From NCBI GenBank assembly GCA_002306975.1, contig DBTI01000055.1:1-12767 (forward strand): a stretch of 12,767 nt of DNA, read 5' to 3'. Under the pieces are notes generated by a model. That model was not told where the DNA came from and searched no databases. It saw nothing but the letters and a program-made list of their open reading frames with translations. A program made the translations under genes and the position numbers. This stretch comes from Ruminococcaceae bacterium UBA1320. GTDB lineage: Bacteria > Bacillota > Clostridia > Oscillospirales > Ethanoligenentaceae. Positions within the stretch are counted from its first letter, which is position 1. Each line of letters opens with the position of its first letter. Shown here in pieces: positions 1 to 6,723 of this stretch.

Positions 1-2
1 AC

Positions 3-398
3 GGCGAAAACATTGGCGTTATGGCGATAACCAAGGTTTACAGTGTGCAGGTTATCGGCGGCGCGGCGATCTTTTCAATGGCGTTCGCTTTTATCGGTAA
101 AATCTCCGCTGCAATTCAATCTATCCCGGCGCCGGTCATGGGCGGCGTAAGTTTCCTCCTCTACGGCATGATCGCCGCTTCCGGTATCAGAGTTCTTGTT
201 GACTCCAAGGTTGATTACAGCAAATCCAAGAACCTTGCCCTTACATCGATTGTTTTTGTCACGGGTCTTAGCGGCGCATTCATTCAGATTGGTTCTGTTC
301 AGCTTAAGGGCATGGCTCTTGCCACAATAGTCGGCATGGTGCTCAGCCTTCTGTTCTATTTGATCGACCGCTTCCACCTTGCAAACGACAACGACTAA
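3..398 (+). CDS. uraA: Uracil permease (UraA/NCS2 family), 3' part only
   Basis: This is the C-terminal 131 residues of a nucleobase:cation symporter-2 family uracil permease. Such proteins import uracil across the cytoplasmic membrane, probably with protons. The frame is open from the first bases, so the gene begins outside the window; the ATG at 21 is internal, because the residues before it (GENIGVMAITKVYS) already match the conserved NCS2 segment. Visible features are that GENIG..A.T+VYS motif, a Gly/Ala-rich helix, the PAPVMGG segment followed by SFLLYGMIAASG, and two further hydrophobic helices ending in a charged tail (LIDRFHLANDND). The full family length is about 420-440 residues, so roughly two thirds is missing. 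An intrinsic terminator follows directly, so this is the last gene of its transcript. Other NCS2 substrates such as xanthine are less likely from these motifs but cannot be excluded from the C-terminus alone. Confidence 0.88.
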   Translation, partial: GENIGVMAITKVYSVQVIGGAAIFSMAFAFIGKISAAIQSIPAPVMGGVSFLLYGMIAASGIRVLVDSKVDYSKSKNLALTSIVFVTGLSGAFIQIGSVQLKGMALATIVGMVLSLLFYLIDRFHLANDND

Positions 399-410
399 TC
401 ATACAATACA

Positions 411-456
411 AAAGAGCTGCCTTAAATGTACTGCATTAAGGCGGCTCTTTTTGTTT
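411..456 (+). terminator. Intrinsic terminator of the uracil permease gene
   Basis: A 15-bp stem, 411-425 (AAAGAGCTGCCTTAA) with 436-450 (TTAAGGCGGCTCTTT), has a single G-T wobble and a 10-nt loop. It is followed by TTGTTT. It lies 12 nt after the permease stop codon. Between this and the next hairpin (457-587) I see no gene. Confidence 0.85.
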
Positions 457-587
457 GCAATCAACGCATATAACCTTATGGCTGCACATTTTTCTTGTTT
501 AAAGCTATTAACTGCGTTAAGCGTTTGCCGCAGGAGGTTAGGGTACGGTAGTAATACTATTTTCGTATTCTGTCCACTACAAATCGC

Positions 588-620
588 AAAAAATCCCGTC
601 TGTAATACAGACGGGATTTT
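588..620 (-). terminator. Intrinsic terminator of the glycosyltransferase gene
   Basis: A perfect 13-bp stem, 590-602 with 608-620 (core CCCGTCTG/CAGACGGG), closes a 5-nt loop. Read on the minus strand it ends in a run of six T (588-593), and it lies about 20 nt beyond the glycosyltransferase stop codon. On the plus strand it is followed by only four T, so it may also act as a weaker backup for rightward transcription. Confidence 0.85.
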
Positions 621-639
621 GATTGACCTCTTAAATCAA

Positions 640-1893
640 TCAATAATTCATCTTTGATTTAGACTCAATCTCACCGATGCTTATATTTCTCATGTGGACG
701 ATTGGTTTCCACTCTACTTTTTTCTTAAAGAGGCACATTACATAAATAACAACCCAAAGCATATTGAATATCGGATAAGTCGCAACTGCCTTAATCATAT
801 CCTTTGTAAGTTTCTTTTCGGTTAATAGCGTTAGGAGCCCGACACCCCAGAAACTCACGAAAGCTCCGGCACCCAAAAGCCCGAGATTAACAATTGTCCC
901 CATTGGGTCGAATATTCGGAAAACGACAAAGAAAGCGCTCATTACACCTGCGACCATTCCGAATATCATAATCGGGAAAGAAACAAGGTACATAAACATA
1001 TCAATCGTAACCCAATCGGGTTTTTCAATTGCTTTTTTAGCAAGAGGACCCATATACCGCCTGTAGCACTGGATAAGACCGTTGGTCCATCTTAAACGCT
1101 GCCTCATTGACTGGCTGAGTGTAACCGGCTGCTCGTCATATACGATTGCTTTAGGCACCCAGCCCACACGCCTGCCGGCGAGCACACACTGGAGGCTGTA
1201 TTCAATATCCTCTGTGCAGGTAGTGGTGCGATATCCAATCTCTTTAACCAGATTCGAAGTAACCATAAACCCTGTTCCGTTGATTGTTGCGGAAAGACCG
1301 AGATAGCTGCGCGCGGAATTGAAAAACCTGTTTTCCATCCAGTAAAACAGCGCATGACCGCCCGAAACCCATGTGTCGGACGCATTTTTCATATCACGGT
1401 AACCCTGAGCAACCTCAAACCCCGCTTCGATCGCACCGTTCATCTCATTGAAGAAGTTGCGGTCTACAACGTTATCGGCGTCAAAAATGCAGAATGCGTC
1501 ATATATATCGCGTTCTTCAAATATTTTTTCAAAAACAAAATTTAATACAAAGCCCTTGCCTACCTCGGCTTTGTTAAAGCGCTTGTAAACTATCGCTCCC
1601 GCCTTTTCGGCAACATCCGCCGTTGCATCTGTGCAGTTGTCGGCGATTACGATTATATCAAAAAGCTCCTTCGGGTAATTTTGAAGCTTTATGCTCTTAA
1701 TTAAATTTTCAATAACCGCTTCTTCATTTCTTGCGGCGATAATAGCGGCGAATCTACGTTTATGCTCGCATTCCGCATACTTTTTATTCTTATGTAGACC
1801 CGCAATACCGATTACCACATGATAAAGGCAAAATGTAGTAGTAAAGAAGTTTAATATGAGCCATATCTGTATAAACAAATTATACATTATCAT
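640..1893 (-). CDS. Membrane-bound processive family-2 glycosyltransferase (417 aa)
   Basis: This is a GT2 family enzyme that transfers sugars from nucleotide-sugar donors at the cytoplasmic membrane, related to the poly-N-acetylglucosamine/cellulose synthase type. An N-terminal membrane helix (about 3-33) is followed by the GT-A domain. Visible motifs are AARNEE (53-58), DNCTDAT (85-91), the metal-binding FDADN (137-141), the TED acid motif (227-229) and QxxRW (QRLRW, 265-269), the signature of processive or polymer-making members. Several C-terminal membrane helices lie at about 297-325, 335-358 and 370-390. I start at the ATG at 1893, because GAGGT at 1901-1905 lies 7 nt upstream; an in-frame ATG at 1992 would start upstream of the likely promoter. 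Leftward transcription ends at the 588-620 terminator. The substrate is unknown: exopolysaccharide, glycolipid or single-step transfer are all possible. The neighbours do not include other polysaccharide genes. Confidence 0.85.
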   Translation of the reverse strand: MIMYNLFIQIWLILNFFTTTFCLYHVVIGIAGLHKNKKYAECEHKRRFAAIIAARNEEAVIENLIKSIKLQNYPKELFDIIVIADNCTDATADVAEKAGAIVYKRFNKAEVGKGFVLNFVFEKIFEERDIYDAFCIFDADNVVDRNFFNEMNGAIEAGFEVAQGYRDMKNASDTWVSGGHALFYWMENRFFNSARSYLGLSATINGTGFMVTSNLVKEIGYRTTTCTEDIEYSLQCVLAGRRVGWVPKAIVYDEQPVTLSQSMRQRLRWTNGLIQCYRRYMGPLAKKAIEKPDWVTIDMFMYLVSFPIMIFGMVAGVMSAFFVVFRIFDPMGTIVNLGLLGAGAFVSFWGVGLLTLLTEKKLTKDMIKAVATYPIFNMLWVVIYVMCLFKKKVEWKPIVHMRNISIGEIESKSKMNY

Positions 1894-1957
1894 TACATTC
1901 ACCTCATTCGTGATAATTCGTATTAAAAATACATATTCTAGTTTTGCACCAAAAATG

Positions 1958-1986
1958 ATTTTACCATATCTGAAGTAAAAAGTCCA
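1958..1986 (-). promoter_or_regulatory. Likely sigma-A promoter of the glycosyltransferase gene
   Basis: On the minus strand there is an extended -10, TGGTAAAAT (hexamer TAAAAT at 1958-1963). It sits 17 bp from TGGACT (1981-1986, 4 of 6 matches to TTGACA). Transcription would begin near 1951, giving a leader of roughly 58 nt before the ATG at 1893. This supports independent transcription from the upstream PHP gene. Confidence 0.55.
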
Positions 1987-2044
1987 TAACAAAATTGTAA
2001 GGTTGAGTAATTTTTACCTTTACCGCGAACAAATACTATATTAA

Positions 2045-2842
2045 CTATATTGCTATAAATTCAGGCTTTCTGCTTCTATAAACGCAGTATTTATTAAACC
2101 CTGCCAATTTTGCAAGCTCTATGCCCTGCGGTATTCCTGCACAGATATCCTCGGCCTTGTGTGAATCCGAGCCAAGTGTTATGATCTCACCGCCAAGTGA
2201 TTTGTAGAGCTCTACGCAGAATAAATCGGGCATTGTCGATTTTATCTTCTGCCGAAGCCCAGATGTGTTGATTTCAAGCGCAATTCCGCGCTTAATGATT
2301 TCTTTGAGAACCAATTCAATTTCATCCCCAAAGTCTTCTGTCTTTAAATTATAGCCCTGCTCTCCGTTAATATACCTGAGTGGATAGGTAAGATGCGTCA
2401 AAATGTCAAAGCCGCCCCAGTTTACAAGGCGCAGCAGCTCGTATAAATAATCTGAAAAGAGTTTCTTAACGTCAGCGGTTTCATATTGAAGAAAGGCGAA
2501 ATCTTCCTTGCCCGGCAGACAGTGCATCGAACCGAGAACAACATCGTATGGCAGCCTTGTTACAGACTCGGCGACGTCGGTATTTACCGTCGCCTGGCCA
2601 AGCTCTATGCCGGCGCAAACAAAAATCTGCCTGTTAAAAACTGATACTGCTTTTTTCACTTCGATATAAGACTGCCGAAAACCTATATTGTAGCGGTCTT
2701 TATAAAAAGTGTCAATCTCACAGTGATCCGTAATGGCAAGATATGAAAGCCCCTTGTTAATAGCACTCTCACAAAGCTCAATTACAGAATTTTCCCCGTC
2801 GGGAGAATTGTCGCTATGAACATGGAAATCGGCGAGTATCAA
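2045..2842 (-). CDS. PHP-domain phosphoesterase, histidinol-phosphatase (HisJ/HisK) type, 265 aa
   Basis: This is a PHP-superfamily metal-dependent phosphoesterase. The length and motif order fit the histidinol-phosphatase group, which removes phosphate from L-histidinol phosphate in histidine synthesis. Metal-ligand motifs are all present: HVHSD (7-11), TDHCE (38-42), the Glu of GIELGQ (78-83), GSMH (104-107), LTH (148-150) and GSDSH (224-228). The start is TTG at 2842-2840. AGGAGG (minus strand, 2851-2856) lies 8 nt upstream, and translation from there gives the family's usual N-terminal D.H.HS motif at once; no ATG fits. No other histidine gene is nearby, so a general PHP phosphatase or nuclease role cannot be excluded. 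It may be read through into the glycosyltransferase 151 nt downstream, although that gene appears to have its own promoter. Confidence 0.8.
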   Translation of the reverse strand: MILADFHVHSDNSPDGENSVIELCESAINKGLSYLAITDHCEIDTFYKDRYNIGFRQSYIEVKKAVSVFNRQIFVCAGIELGQATVNTDVAESVTRLPYDVVLGSMHCLPGKEDFAFLQYETADVKKLFSDYLYELLRLVNWGGFDILTHLTYPLRYINGEQGYNLKTEDFGDEIELVLKEIIKRGIALEINTSGLRQKIKSTMPDLFCVELYKSLGGEIITLGSDSHKAEDICAGIPQGIELAKLAGFNKYCVYRSRKPEFIAI

Positions 2843-2894
2843 TTAATCAGCCTCCTAAATAAACATGTTTTTGACTAAAAATATTTTCATATCT

Positions 2895-2923
2895 ATAATA
2901 ACACGTTATCTGTAATTTTTACA
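2895..2923 (-). promoter_or_regulatory. Possible promoter of the PHP phosphoesterase gene
   Basis: On the minus strand there is an extended -10, TGTTATTAT (hexamer TATTAT at 2895-2900). A poor -35, TGTAAA (2918-2923), lies 17 bp away. The position, about 50 nt before the TTG start, is suitable. The surrounding DNA is very AT-rich, so chance matches are common. Confidence 0.4.
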
Positions 2924-3170
2924 TCATATTGTTGTAAAAATATTCACAACCATATATATTGAGTAGAATTATCCAAAAATCTATGTCATTTTTAATATAA
3001 TATTTTTAGTTTTACCCACAAAATTATATGAATTATTCTATTTTTAATTCTCTATATACGATATTGCGATTTTAAGTATTGCTATTTTTTTATTTTTAGC
3101 ATACTATAATAAACTAAGATACTATGCGAACTCTAATTCTGGATTTACTGGAAAAATCACCGAAAATTTT

Positions 3171-3201
3171 TTGCGGTTTATTTTACATTTATGGCTATAA
3201 T
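3171..3201 (+). promoter_or_regulatory. Possible promoter of the ACT-domain/PFL-like gene pair
   Basis: A perfect -10, TATAAT, lies at 3196-3201. The best -35 is TTGCGG at 3171-3176, with 3 of 6 matches and a long 19-bp spacer. Transcription from here would give a leader of about 95 nt before the ATG at 3304. The second TATAAT at 3105-3110 is an alternative with no good -35. Confidence 0.35.
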
Positions 3202-3303
3202 TTTTAGCGTGGAGTTTCAGTATAAATAGAACAAACTATCCCGGTTTAAGCACATGGTTTACGATCTGATTTTCAAACAAAACCTTTTATCTGGAGGTAG
3301 CCA

Positions 3304-3573
3304 ATGAAAGCCGTCATTACAGTTATCGGCAAGGACATGGTTGGTATTCTGGCTCGTGTCAGCAGCATTTGCTACGACAATAATATTAATATTACCGAAG
3401 TCACTCAATCAGTGCTTCAGGATTTGTTCGCGATGATTATGCTCGTCGATATTTCTTCTTCAAAAATCACTTGCGCCGAGCTTTCGGACAAGATGAATGT
3501 GCTTGGAGAAAGCCTCGGTTTAAACATTCATGTCATGCATGAAAATCTTTTCAACAGCATGCACAAAATTTGA
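3304..3573 (+). CDS. ACT-domain protein, UPF0237 family (89 aa)
   Basis: This is a single ACT domain with no attached enzyme, matching the UPF0237 family. ACT domains usually dimerise and bind small ligands such as amino acids to regulate a partner. The fold signature is clear: strand AVITVIG (3-9), then KDMVGILARVSSIC (10-23) at the loop-helix junction where ligands usually bind, then NINITEVTQSV, the AMIMLVDIS strand, a helix, and the last strand LNIHVMHENLF. The ATG at 3304 is preceded by GGAGG (3293-3297) at 6 nt. The length is usual for the family. The next gene, 121 nt downstream on the same strand, is a UPF0210 protein; the two families are neighbours in many Firmicutes and some archaea, which suggests that this protein senses a metabolite for, or assembles with, the PFL-like protein. 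The ligand is unknown. Confidence 0.88.
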   Translation: MKAVITVIGKDMVGILARVSSICYDNNINITEVTQSVLQDLFAMIMLVDISSSKITCAELSDKMNVLGESLGLNIHVMHENLFNSMHKI

Positions 3574-3694
3574 TTTTGCGGGTTGGTTTTGCGGCGCCGC
3601 TTTAACATTTTCTTTCATATATTTATAATGCCGCCAAAATTTACATATTCCATTCATCAGATTTATGATTTTACCGCAAACGTGGAGGCTAATC

Positions 3695-5053
3695 ATGCTT
3701 AATGTAAACGATATTCTTGAGACAGTCACAATGATTGATCAGGAAAACCTGGATATACGCACCATTACCCTCGGAATATCGCTGCTTGACTGCTGCGATC
3801 CCGATATCGACGCGTCTTGTCAAAAGGTTTATGATAAAATCGCCAAAAAAGCCGAAGACCTCGTTAAAACCGGCGAGCAGATAGAAAAGGAATTCGGCAT
3901 TCCTATCATTCACAAAAGGATTTCAGTTACCCCTATTTCAATGATTGCATCTTCCTGCCTGTCGCATGATTATGTGAAATATGCGCTGGCGCTTGACCGC
4001 GCCGCTAAAACCGTCGGCGTAAATTTTATAGGCGGTTATACTGCGCTTGTCCACAAAGGCTTTGCCGGAGCGGACGAGCATTTTCTTTCCACAATACCCG
4101 AGGCTCTGTCGACAACCGACCTTGTCTGCTCCTCAGTTAACGTAGCCACCACGCGCACAGGCATTAATATGGACGCCGTGGCGACAATGGGCAAAATAGT
4201 CAAGGAGTGCGCAAACCGCACGGCAGACCGCGACAGCATCGCCTGCGCAAAGCTTGTCGTTTTTGCCAACGCGCCGGAAGACAACCCCTTTAGGGCGGGC
4301 GCTTTCCACGGCCCCGGCGAACCGGAGAGCGTTATAAACGTCGGCGTTTCCGGTCCCGGCGTTGTGCGCGCCGCTCTTGCAAAAGCCGGTGACTGCGACC
4401 TAACAGGCGTCGCTGATATCGTTAAAAAGACTGCGTTTAAAATAACCCGCGTCGGGCAGCTTGTCGCTCTTGAAGCGTCAAAAAGGCTTGGCATACCGTT
4501 CGGTATTGTCGACCTTTCGCTTGCTCCGACACCGGCAATCGGCGACTCGGTCGCTCATATTCTTGAAGAGATGGGTCTCGAAAAATGCGGCTGCTGCGGA
4601 ACAACCGCGACACTCGCTCTCTTAAACGACGCTGTGAAAAAAGGCGGCGTTATGGCTTCTTCACATGTCGGCGGGCTTTCCGGCGCGTTTATTCCTGTTT
4701 CGGAAGACGCGGGAATGATTGAAGCGGCAAGATGCGGCTCGCTCAGAATTGAAAAGCTTGAAGCGATGACCGCCGTTTGCTCCGTCGGGCTTGACATGAT
4801 CCCGATCCCCGGCGACACACCGGCAGACGTTATCTCCGCGATTATTGCGGACGAGGCGTCAATCGGCGTCGTCAACAGCAAGACCACCGCTGTCAGAGTT
4901 ATCCCCGCCATTGGCAAAAAAGCGGGCGACGAGCTTAACTTCGGCGGGCTTTTGGGCGGCGGCCCTGTTATGGAAGTCAACCGCTATTCTCCATCCAAGT
5001 TTATCGCCCGCGGAGGGCGTATTCCCGCCCCTATGCAAAGCCTTAAAAATTAA
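3695..5053 (+). CDS. PFL-like protein, UPF0210/DUF711 family (452 aa)
   Basis: This is a UPF0210 (DUF711) protein of full family length, about 445-455 residues. The family is placed in the ribonucleotide reductase/pyruvate formate-lyase-like barrel superfamily on structural grounds; its reaction is not known to me. Visible conserved stretches are LGISLLDCCDPD (26-37), the ISVTPISMIA segment (76-85), NVATTRTGINMDAV (149-162), FHGPGEPESVINVGVSGPGVV (from 204), KCGCCGTT (297-304), SHVGGLSGAFIPVSEDAGM (from 323) and the C-terminal FIARGGRIPAPMQSL (436-450). The cysteine cluster at 298-301 is the obvious candidate catalytic or metal site, by analogy only. I see no canonical C-terminal glycyl-radical motif and no activating radical-SAM enzyme next door. 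The ATG at 3695 has GGAGG (3684-3688) 6 nt upstream; an in-frame ATG at 3665 has no such site. No terminator is evident after the stop, so some transcripts may run into the ATPase operon. Confidence 0.9.
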   Translation: MLNVNDILETVTMIDQENLDIRTITLGISLLDCCDPDIDASCQKVYDKIAKKAEDLVKTGEQIEKEFGIPIIHKRISVTPISMIASSCLSHDYVKYALALDRAAKTVGVNFIGGYTALVHKGFAGADEHFLSTIPEALSTTDLVCSSVNVATTRTGINMDAVATMGKIVKECANRTADRDSIACAKLVVFANAPEDNPFRAGAFHGPGEPESVINVGVSGPGVVRAALAKAGDCDLTGVADIVKKTAFKITRVGQLVALEASKRLGIPFGIVDLSLAPTPAIGDSVAHILEEMGLEKCGCCGTTATLALLNDAVKKGGVMASSHVGGLSGAFIPVSEDAGMIEAARCGSLRIEKLEAMTAVCSVGLDMIPIPGDTPADVISAIIADEASIGVVNSKTTAVRVIPAIGKKAGDELNFGGLLGGGPVMEVNRYSPSKFIARGGRIPAPMQSLKN

Positions 5054-5067
5054 GTTCATCCAGCCTC

Positions 5068-5095
5068 TTGAAATATAATTAAAAATGATTATTAT
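5068..5095 (+). promoter_or_regulatory. Likely promoter of the V-type ATPase operon
   Basis: TTGAAA (5068-5073, 5 of 6 matches to the -35 consensus) and TATTAT (5090-5095, 5 of 6 matches to the -10) are separated by 16 bp. The region begins 15 nt after the PFL-like stop codon. Transcription would start near 5102 and place a leader of about 200 nt before the first ATPase gene. The DNA is AT-rich, so the exact hexamers are uncertain. Confidence 0.5.
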
Positions 5096-5101
5096 ATATC
5101 A

Positions 5102-5306
5102 AGTAGGCATTATGACGAACAAAGTTAATTTTTGTCATAATTATTATTCCGGTTAGCGTTCAGCTTCTGCCGGAACAATAATTGGCGGATGCAAAAGCGC
5201 CGCCACCCCATACTTATGTTTTAAGAATTGGGGCATAGATTTTCACGGGGAATAATCACCCAGCGCGATCACCGTGATTCAGCTTTTAATAAAAGGGGGG
5301 ACAGCA
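5102..5306 (+). promoter_or_regulatory. Hairpin-rich 5' leader of the ATPase operon, candidate cis-regulatory RNA
   Basis: Five helices can be drawn by eye. A: ATTATGAC 5109-5116 with GTCATAAT 5134-5141. B: 5139-5152 with 5170-5183 (core TTCCGG/CCGGAA), 13 of 14 pairs, enclosing a 17-nt loop. C: GGCGG 5184-5188 with CCGCC 5200-5204, directly abutting B. D: CCCCA 5206-5210 with TGGGG 5229-5233, and inner CTTA/TAAG. E: AATCAC 5254-5259 with GTGATT 5274-5279, which competes with CACGG 5244-5248/CCGTG 5272-5276. A small CTTTT-AAT-AAAAG hairpin (5283-5295) touches the Shine-Dalgarno run GGGGGG (5295-5300). C4 at 5206-5209 could pair with G4 at 5230, G4 at 5247 or the Shine-Dalgarno run. A and B share three bases. 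I do not recognise a named riboswitch class. No intrinsic terminator with a good U-tract is present, so control, if any, would more likely act on translation. Confidence 0.45.
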
Positions 5307-5618
5307 GTGCAGGATATTATCAAGAAGATTATAGAAATTGACCACATGGCTCAAAAAATGACTGACGACGCTCTTGCTTTAAAAGGCGAAGCGGAATCAT
5401 CAATTGAGCAGGACAAAAAGGCTCTGCGTGAAAAATATATTCAACGCGCGAAAAGAAGAATTGATGTGACAGCCGGTACCGAGGAAAAATTCCTCGAAGA
5501 AGCACTTGAAGACATTAAAAACAAGTATTCCGGTGTCGCAACGCTGCTTAACGAAAACTACGAGAAAAACCACGAGCAATGGGCCAAAGAAATATATAAG
5601 AGAGTTATTGGCGGGTGA
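5307..5618 (+). CDS. V/A-type ATPase peripheral-stalk subunit H (G-like), 103 aa
   Basis: This is a small, highly charged, almost wholly helical protein at the head of the ATPase gene cluster. It fits the stalk subunit called H in archaea, G in eukaryotes and NtpF in Enterococcus, which pairs with subunit E to hold the catalytic head still. Residues about 1-75 are rich in Lys, Glu, Asp and Ala (for example LALKGEAESSIEQDKKALREK) and look like a coiled coil; there is no membrane segment. I start at GTG 5307, 6 nt after the strong run GGGGGG (5295-5300). The earlier in-frame GTG at 5274 has no such site and lies inside a likely hairpin. The family is too variable for identification by sequence alone, so position carries much of the weight. 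The next gene begins 6 nt after its stop, implying translational coupling. Confidence 0.72.
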   Translation: MQDIIKKIIEIDHMAQKMTDDALALKGEAESSIEQDKKALREKYIQRAKRRIDVTAGTEEKFLEEALEDIKNKYSGVATLLNENYEKNHEQWAKEIYKRVIGG

Positions 5619-5624
5619 TGATTC

Positions 5625-6674
5625 ATGGCTTATAACACAGGAAGCAAGGCTCTGACCGCTAAGGTTCACGCAATGTATGGCAACAAGCTGACACAGCAAA
5701 ACTATCGTGAGCTTGTGCGAAAGCAAACGGTAAGTGAGCTGGCGTCATATTTAAAACAGCAGACGGCTTATGCCCCGCTGTTGCGCGAAGTCAACGAAAA
5801 TCTCGTCCACCGCGGTCAGCTTGAAAACATTCTGAAGCGTGACCTTTTTGACCAGTACATGAAGGTTTTTCATTACATTCAAAGAGGCGAGCTCCGGTTT
5901 TACAGATTTCTCATTATGAAAATGGAAATCGCAGAGGTTTTAAGCTGCATCCGGCTTCTCAACGCCGGGCGCGCGGACGAATATCTTCTGACACTTCCGT
6001 CATTTTTTGCAAAGCACTCATCCTTTGACTTGTATGAGCTTGCTAAAGTCAAAAACTTTGATGAGTTGCTAAAGCTGCTGAAACCGACGGCGTACTATGA
6101 AATACTCAAAAAGTACGACCCAACGGAGGGCGATAAGATAGATATCATAAAAATAGAGATTGAATTCAACAAGCTCTATTACAGCAAAATCCTTGATATT
6201 ATCGAAAACACCTTCAGCGGCGAAGTCAAAACCCAAATCAGAAATTCCTTCGGCATTCAGATTGACCTTTCCAACATCACAGACATCATTAGGCTCAAAA
6301 AGTACTTTAACGCCAAAAGCGAATATATCCGCACTCTTCTTCTTCCCTATTACTTCAAGGTAAACAAGAACGACCTTGAAAGCATAATGGATGCGGCAGA
6401 CGCAGCAGGCGCTTGGCAGGCGGCATGCGAAACCTATTACGGCAGGTCGTTTAAAAAGCAGGATTATGAGTTTATTGAGAATTACGCACAGCGAATCATG
6501 TTCCAATACCACAAGCAGCTCTTTGCTTTTACAACATCGGCGCCGGTGGCTGTAGCGTCTTTCCTTCAGCTTAAGGATATTGAAATTCAAAACATTATCC
6601 ATATCATCGAAGGCATACGCTATGAACTGGCACCCGCGGAAATAAGCAAACTGCTCGTGGGGGTTGAAACTTGA
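5625..6674 (+). CDS. ntpC: V-type ATP synthase/ATPase subunit C (349 aa)
   Basis: Subunit C (eukaryotic d, AhaC/NtpC) is the funnel-shaped protein that seats the central stalk on the rotating membrane ring. It is soluble and mainly helical. Supporting sequence is the N-terminal ALTAKVHAMYGNKLT, the LSYL-like helix SELASYLKQQTAY, the central FLIMKMEIAEVLSCIRLLNAG, the IDIIKIEIEFNKLYY segment, and the C-terminal FLQLKDIEIQNIIHIIEGIRY, which resembles the conserved end of the family (K..E...I..IIEG.RY). The length is typical (330-350). The ATG at 5625 lies 6 nt after the subunit H stop, and its ribosome site (GGGTGAT, 5613-5619) spans that stop. C placed before I differs from the Enterococcus order, where C follows E. 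The gap to subunit I is 49 nt with nothing notable. Confidence 0.9.
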   Translation: MAYNTGSKALTAKVHAMYGNKLTQQNYRELVRKQTVSELASYLKQQTAYAPLLREVNENLVHRGQLENILKRDLFDQYMKVFHYIQRGELRFYRFLIMKMEIAEVLSCIRLLNAGRADEYLLTLPSFFAKHSSFDLYELAKVKNFDELLKLLKPTAYYEILKKYDPTEGDKIDIIKIEIEFNKLYYSKILDIIENTFSGEVKTQIRNSFGIQIDLSNITDIIRLKKYFNAKSEYIRTLLLPYYFKVNKNDLESIMDAADAAGAWQAACETYYGRSFKKQDYEFIENYAQRIMFQYHKQLFAFTTSAPVAVASFLQLKDIEIQNIIHIIEGIRYELAPAEISKLLVGVET

Positions 6675-6723
6675 TGAGATCCCCTGCACATTATAACGAT
6701 ATTTTTAAGGTGGTGGCTTTGTT

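Larger units (their letters stand above)
2857..3303. other. AT-rich divergent intergenic region, no gene seen
   Basis: These 447 bp separate the leftward PHP gene from the rightward ACT-domain gene. They are much richer in A and T than the coding DNA on both sides. They must hold both divergent promoters; two perfect TATAAT hexamers occur on the plus strand (3105-3110 and 3196-3201). A short direct repeat, TATTGC-N-ATTTT, occurs at 3062 and again at 3077. I see no convincing small ORF, tRNA or strong hairpin. Confidence 0.6.

Noticed and set aside
379..657. 92-codon plus-strand open frame after the uracil permease
   Set aside because: It overlaps the permease end and contains both terminator hairpins; the composition looks non-coding and there is no ribosome site.
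1894..1992. N-terminal extension of the glycosyltransferase to an ATG at 1992
   Set aside because: It has no ribosome site, it includes the likely promoter (1958-1986), and the ATG at 1893 has GAGGT at 7 nt.
3591..3600. Palindrome GCGGCGCCGC as a terminator of the ACT gene
   Set aside because: It can form only about 3 bp around a 4-nt loop, with no extension on either side and no clean U-tract.
4036..4980. Two long antisense open frames within the PFL-like gene (152 and 141 codons)
   Set aside because: They mirror codon bias of a well-supported conserved gene; their Ser/Ala/Pro-rich translations match no family and lack ribosome sites.
5184..5250. Fluoride-riboswitch-like look of GGCGGATG followed by a CCCC/GGGG hairpin
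   Set aside because: The loop does not pair convincingly with downstream sequence, and the conserved segments of that riboswitch after its second helix are missing.
5274..5306. Earlier GTG start for subunit H at 5274
   Set aside because: It has no Shine-Dalgarno at the right distance and lies in predicted hairpins; the GTG at 5307 has GGGGGG 6 nt upstream.
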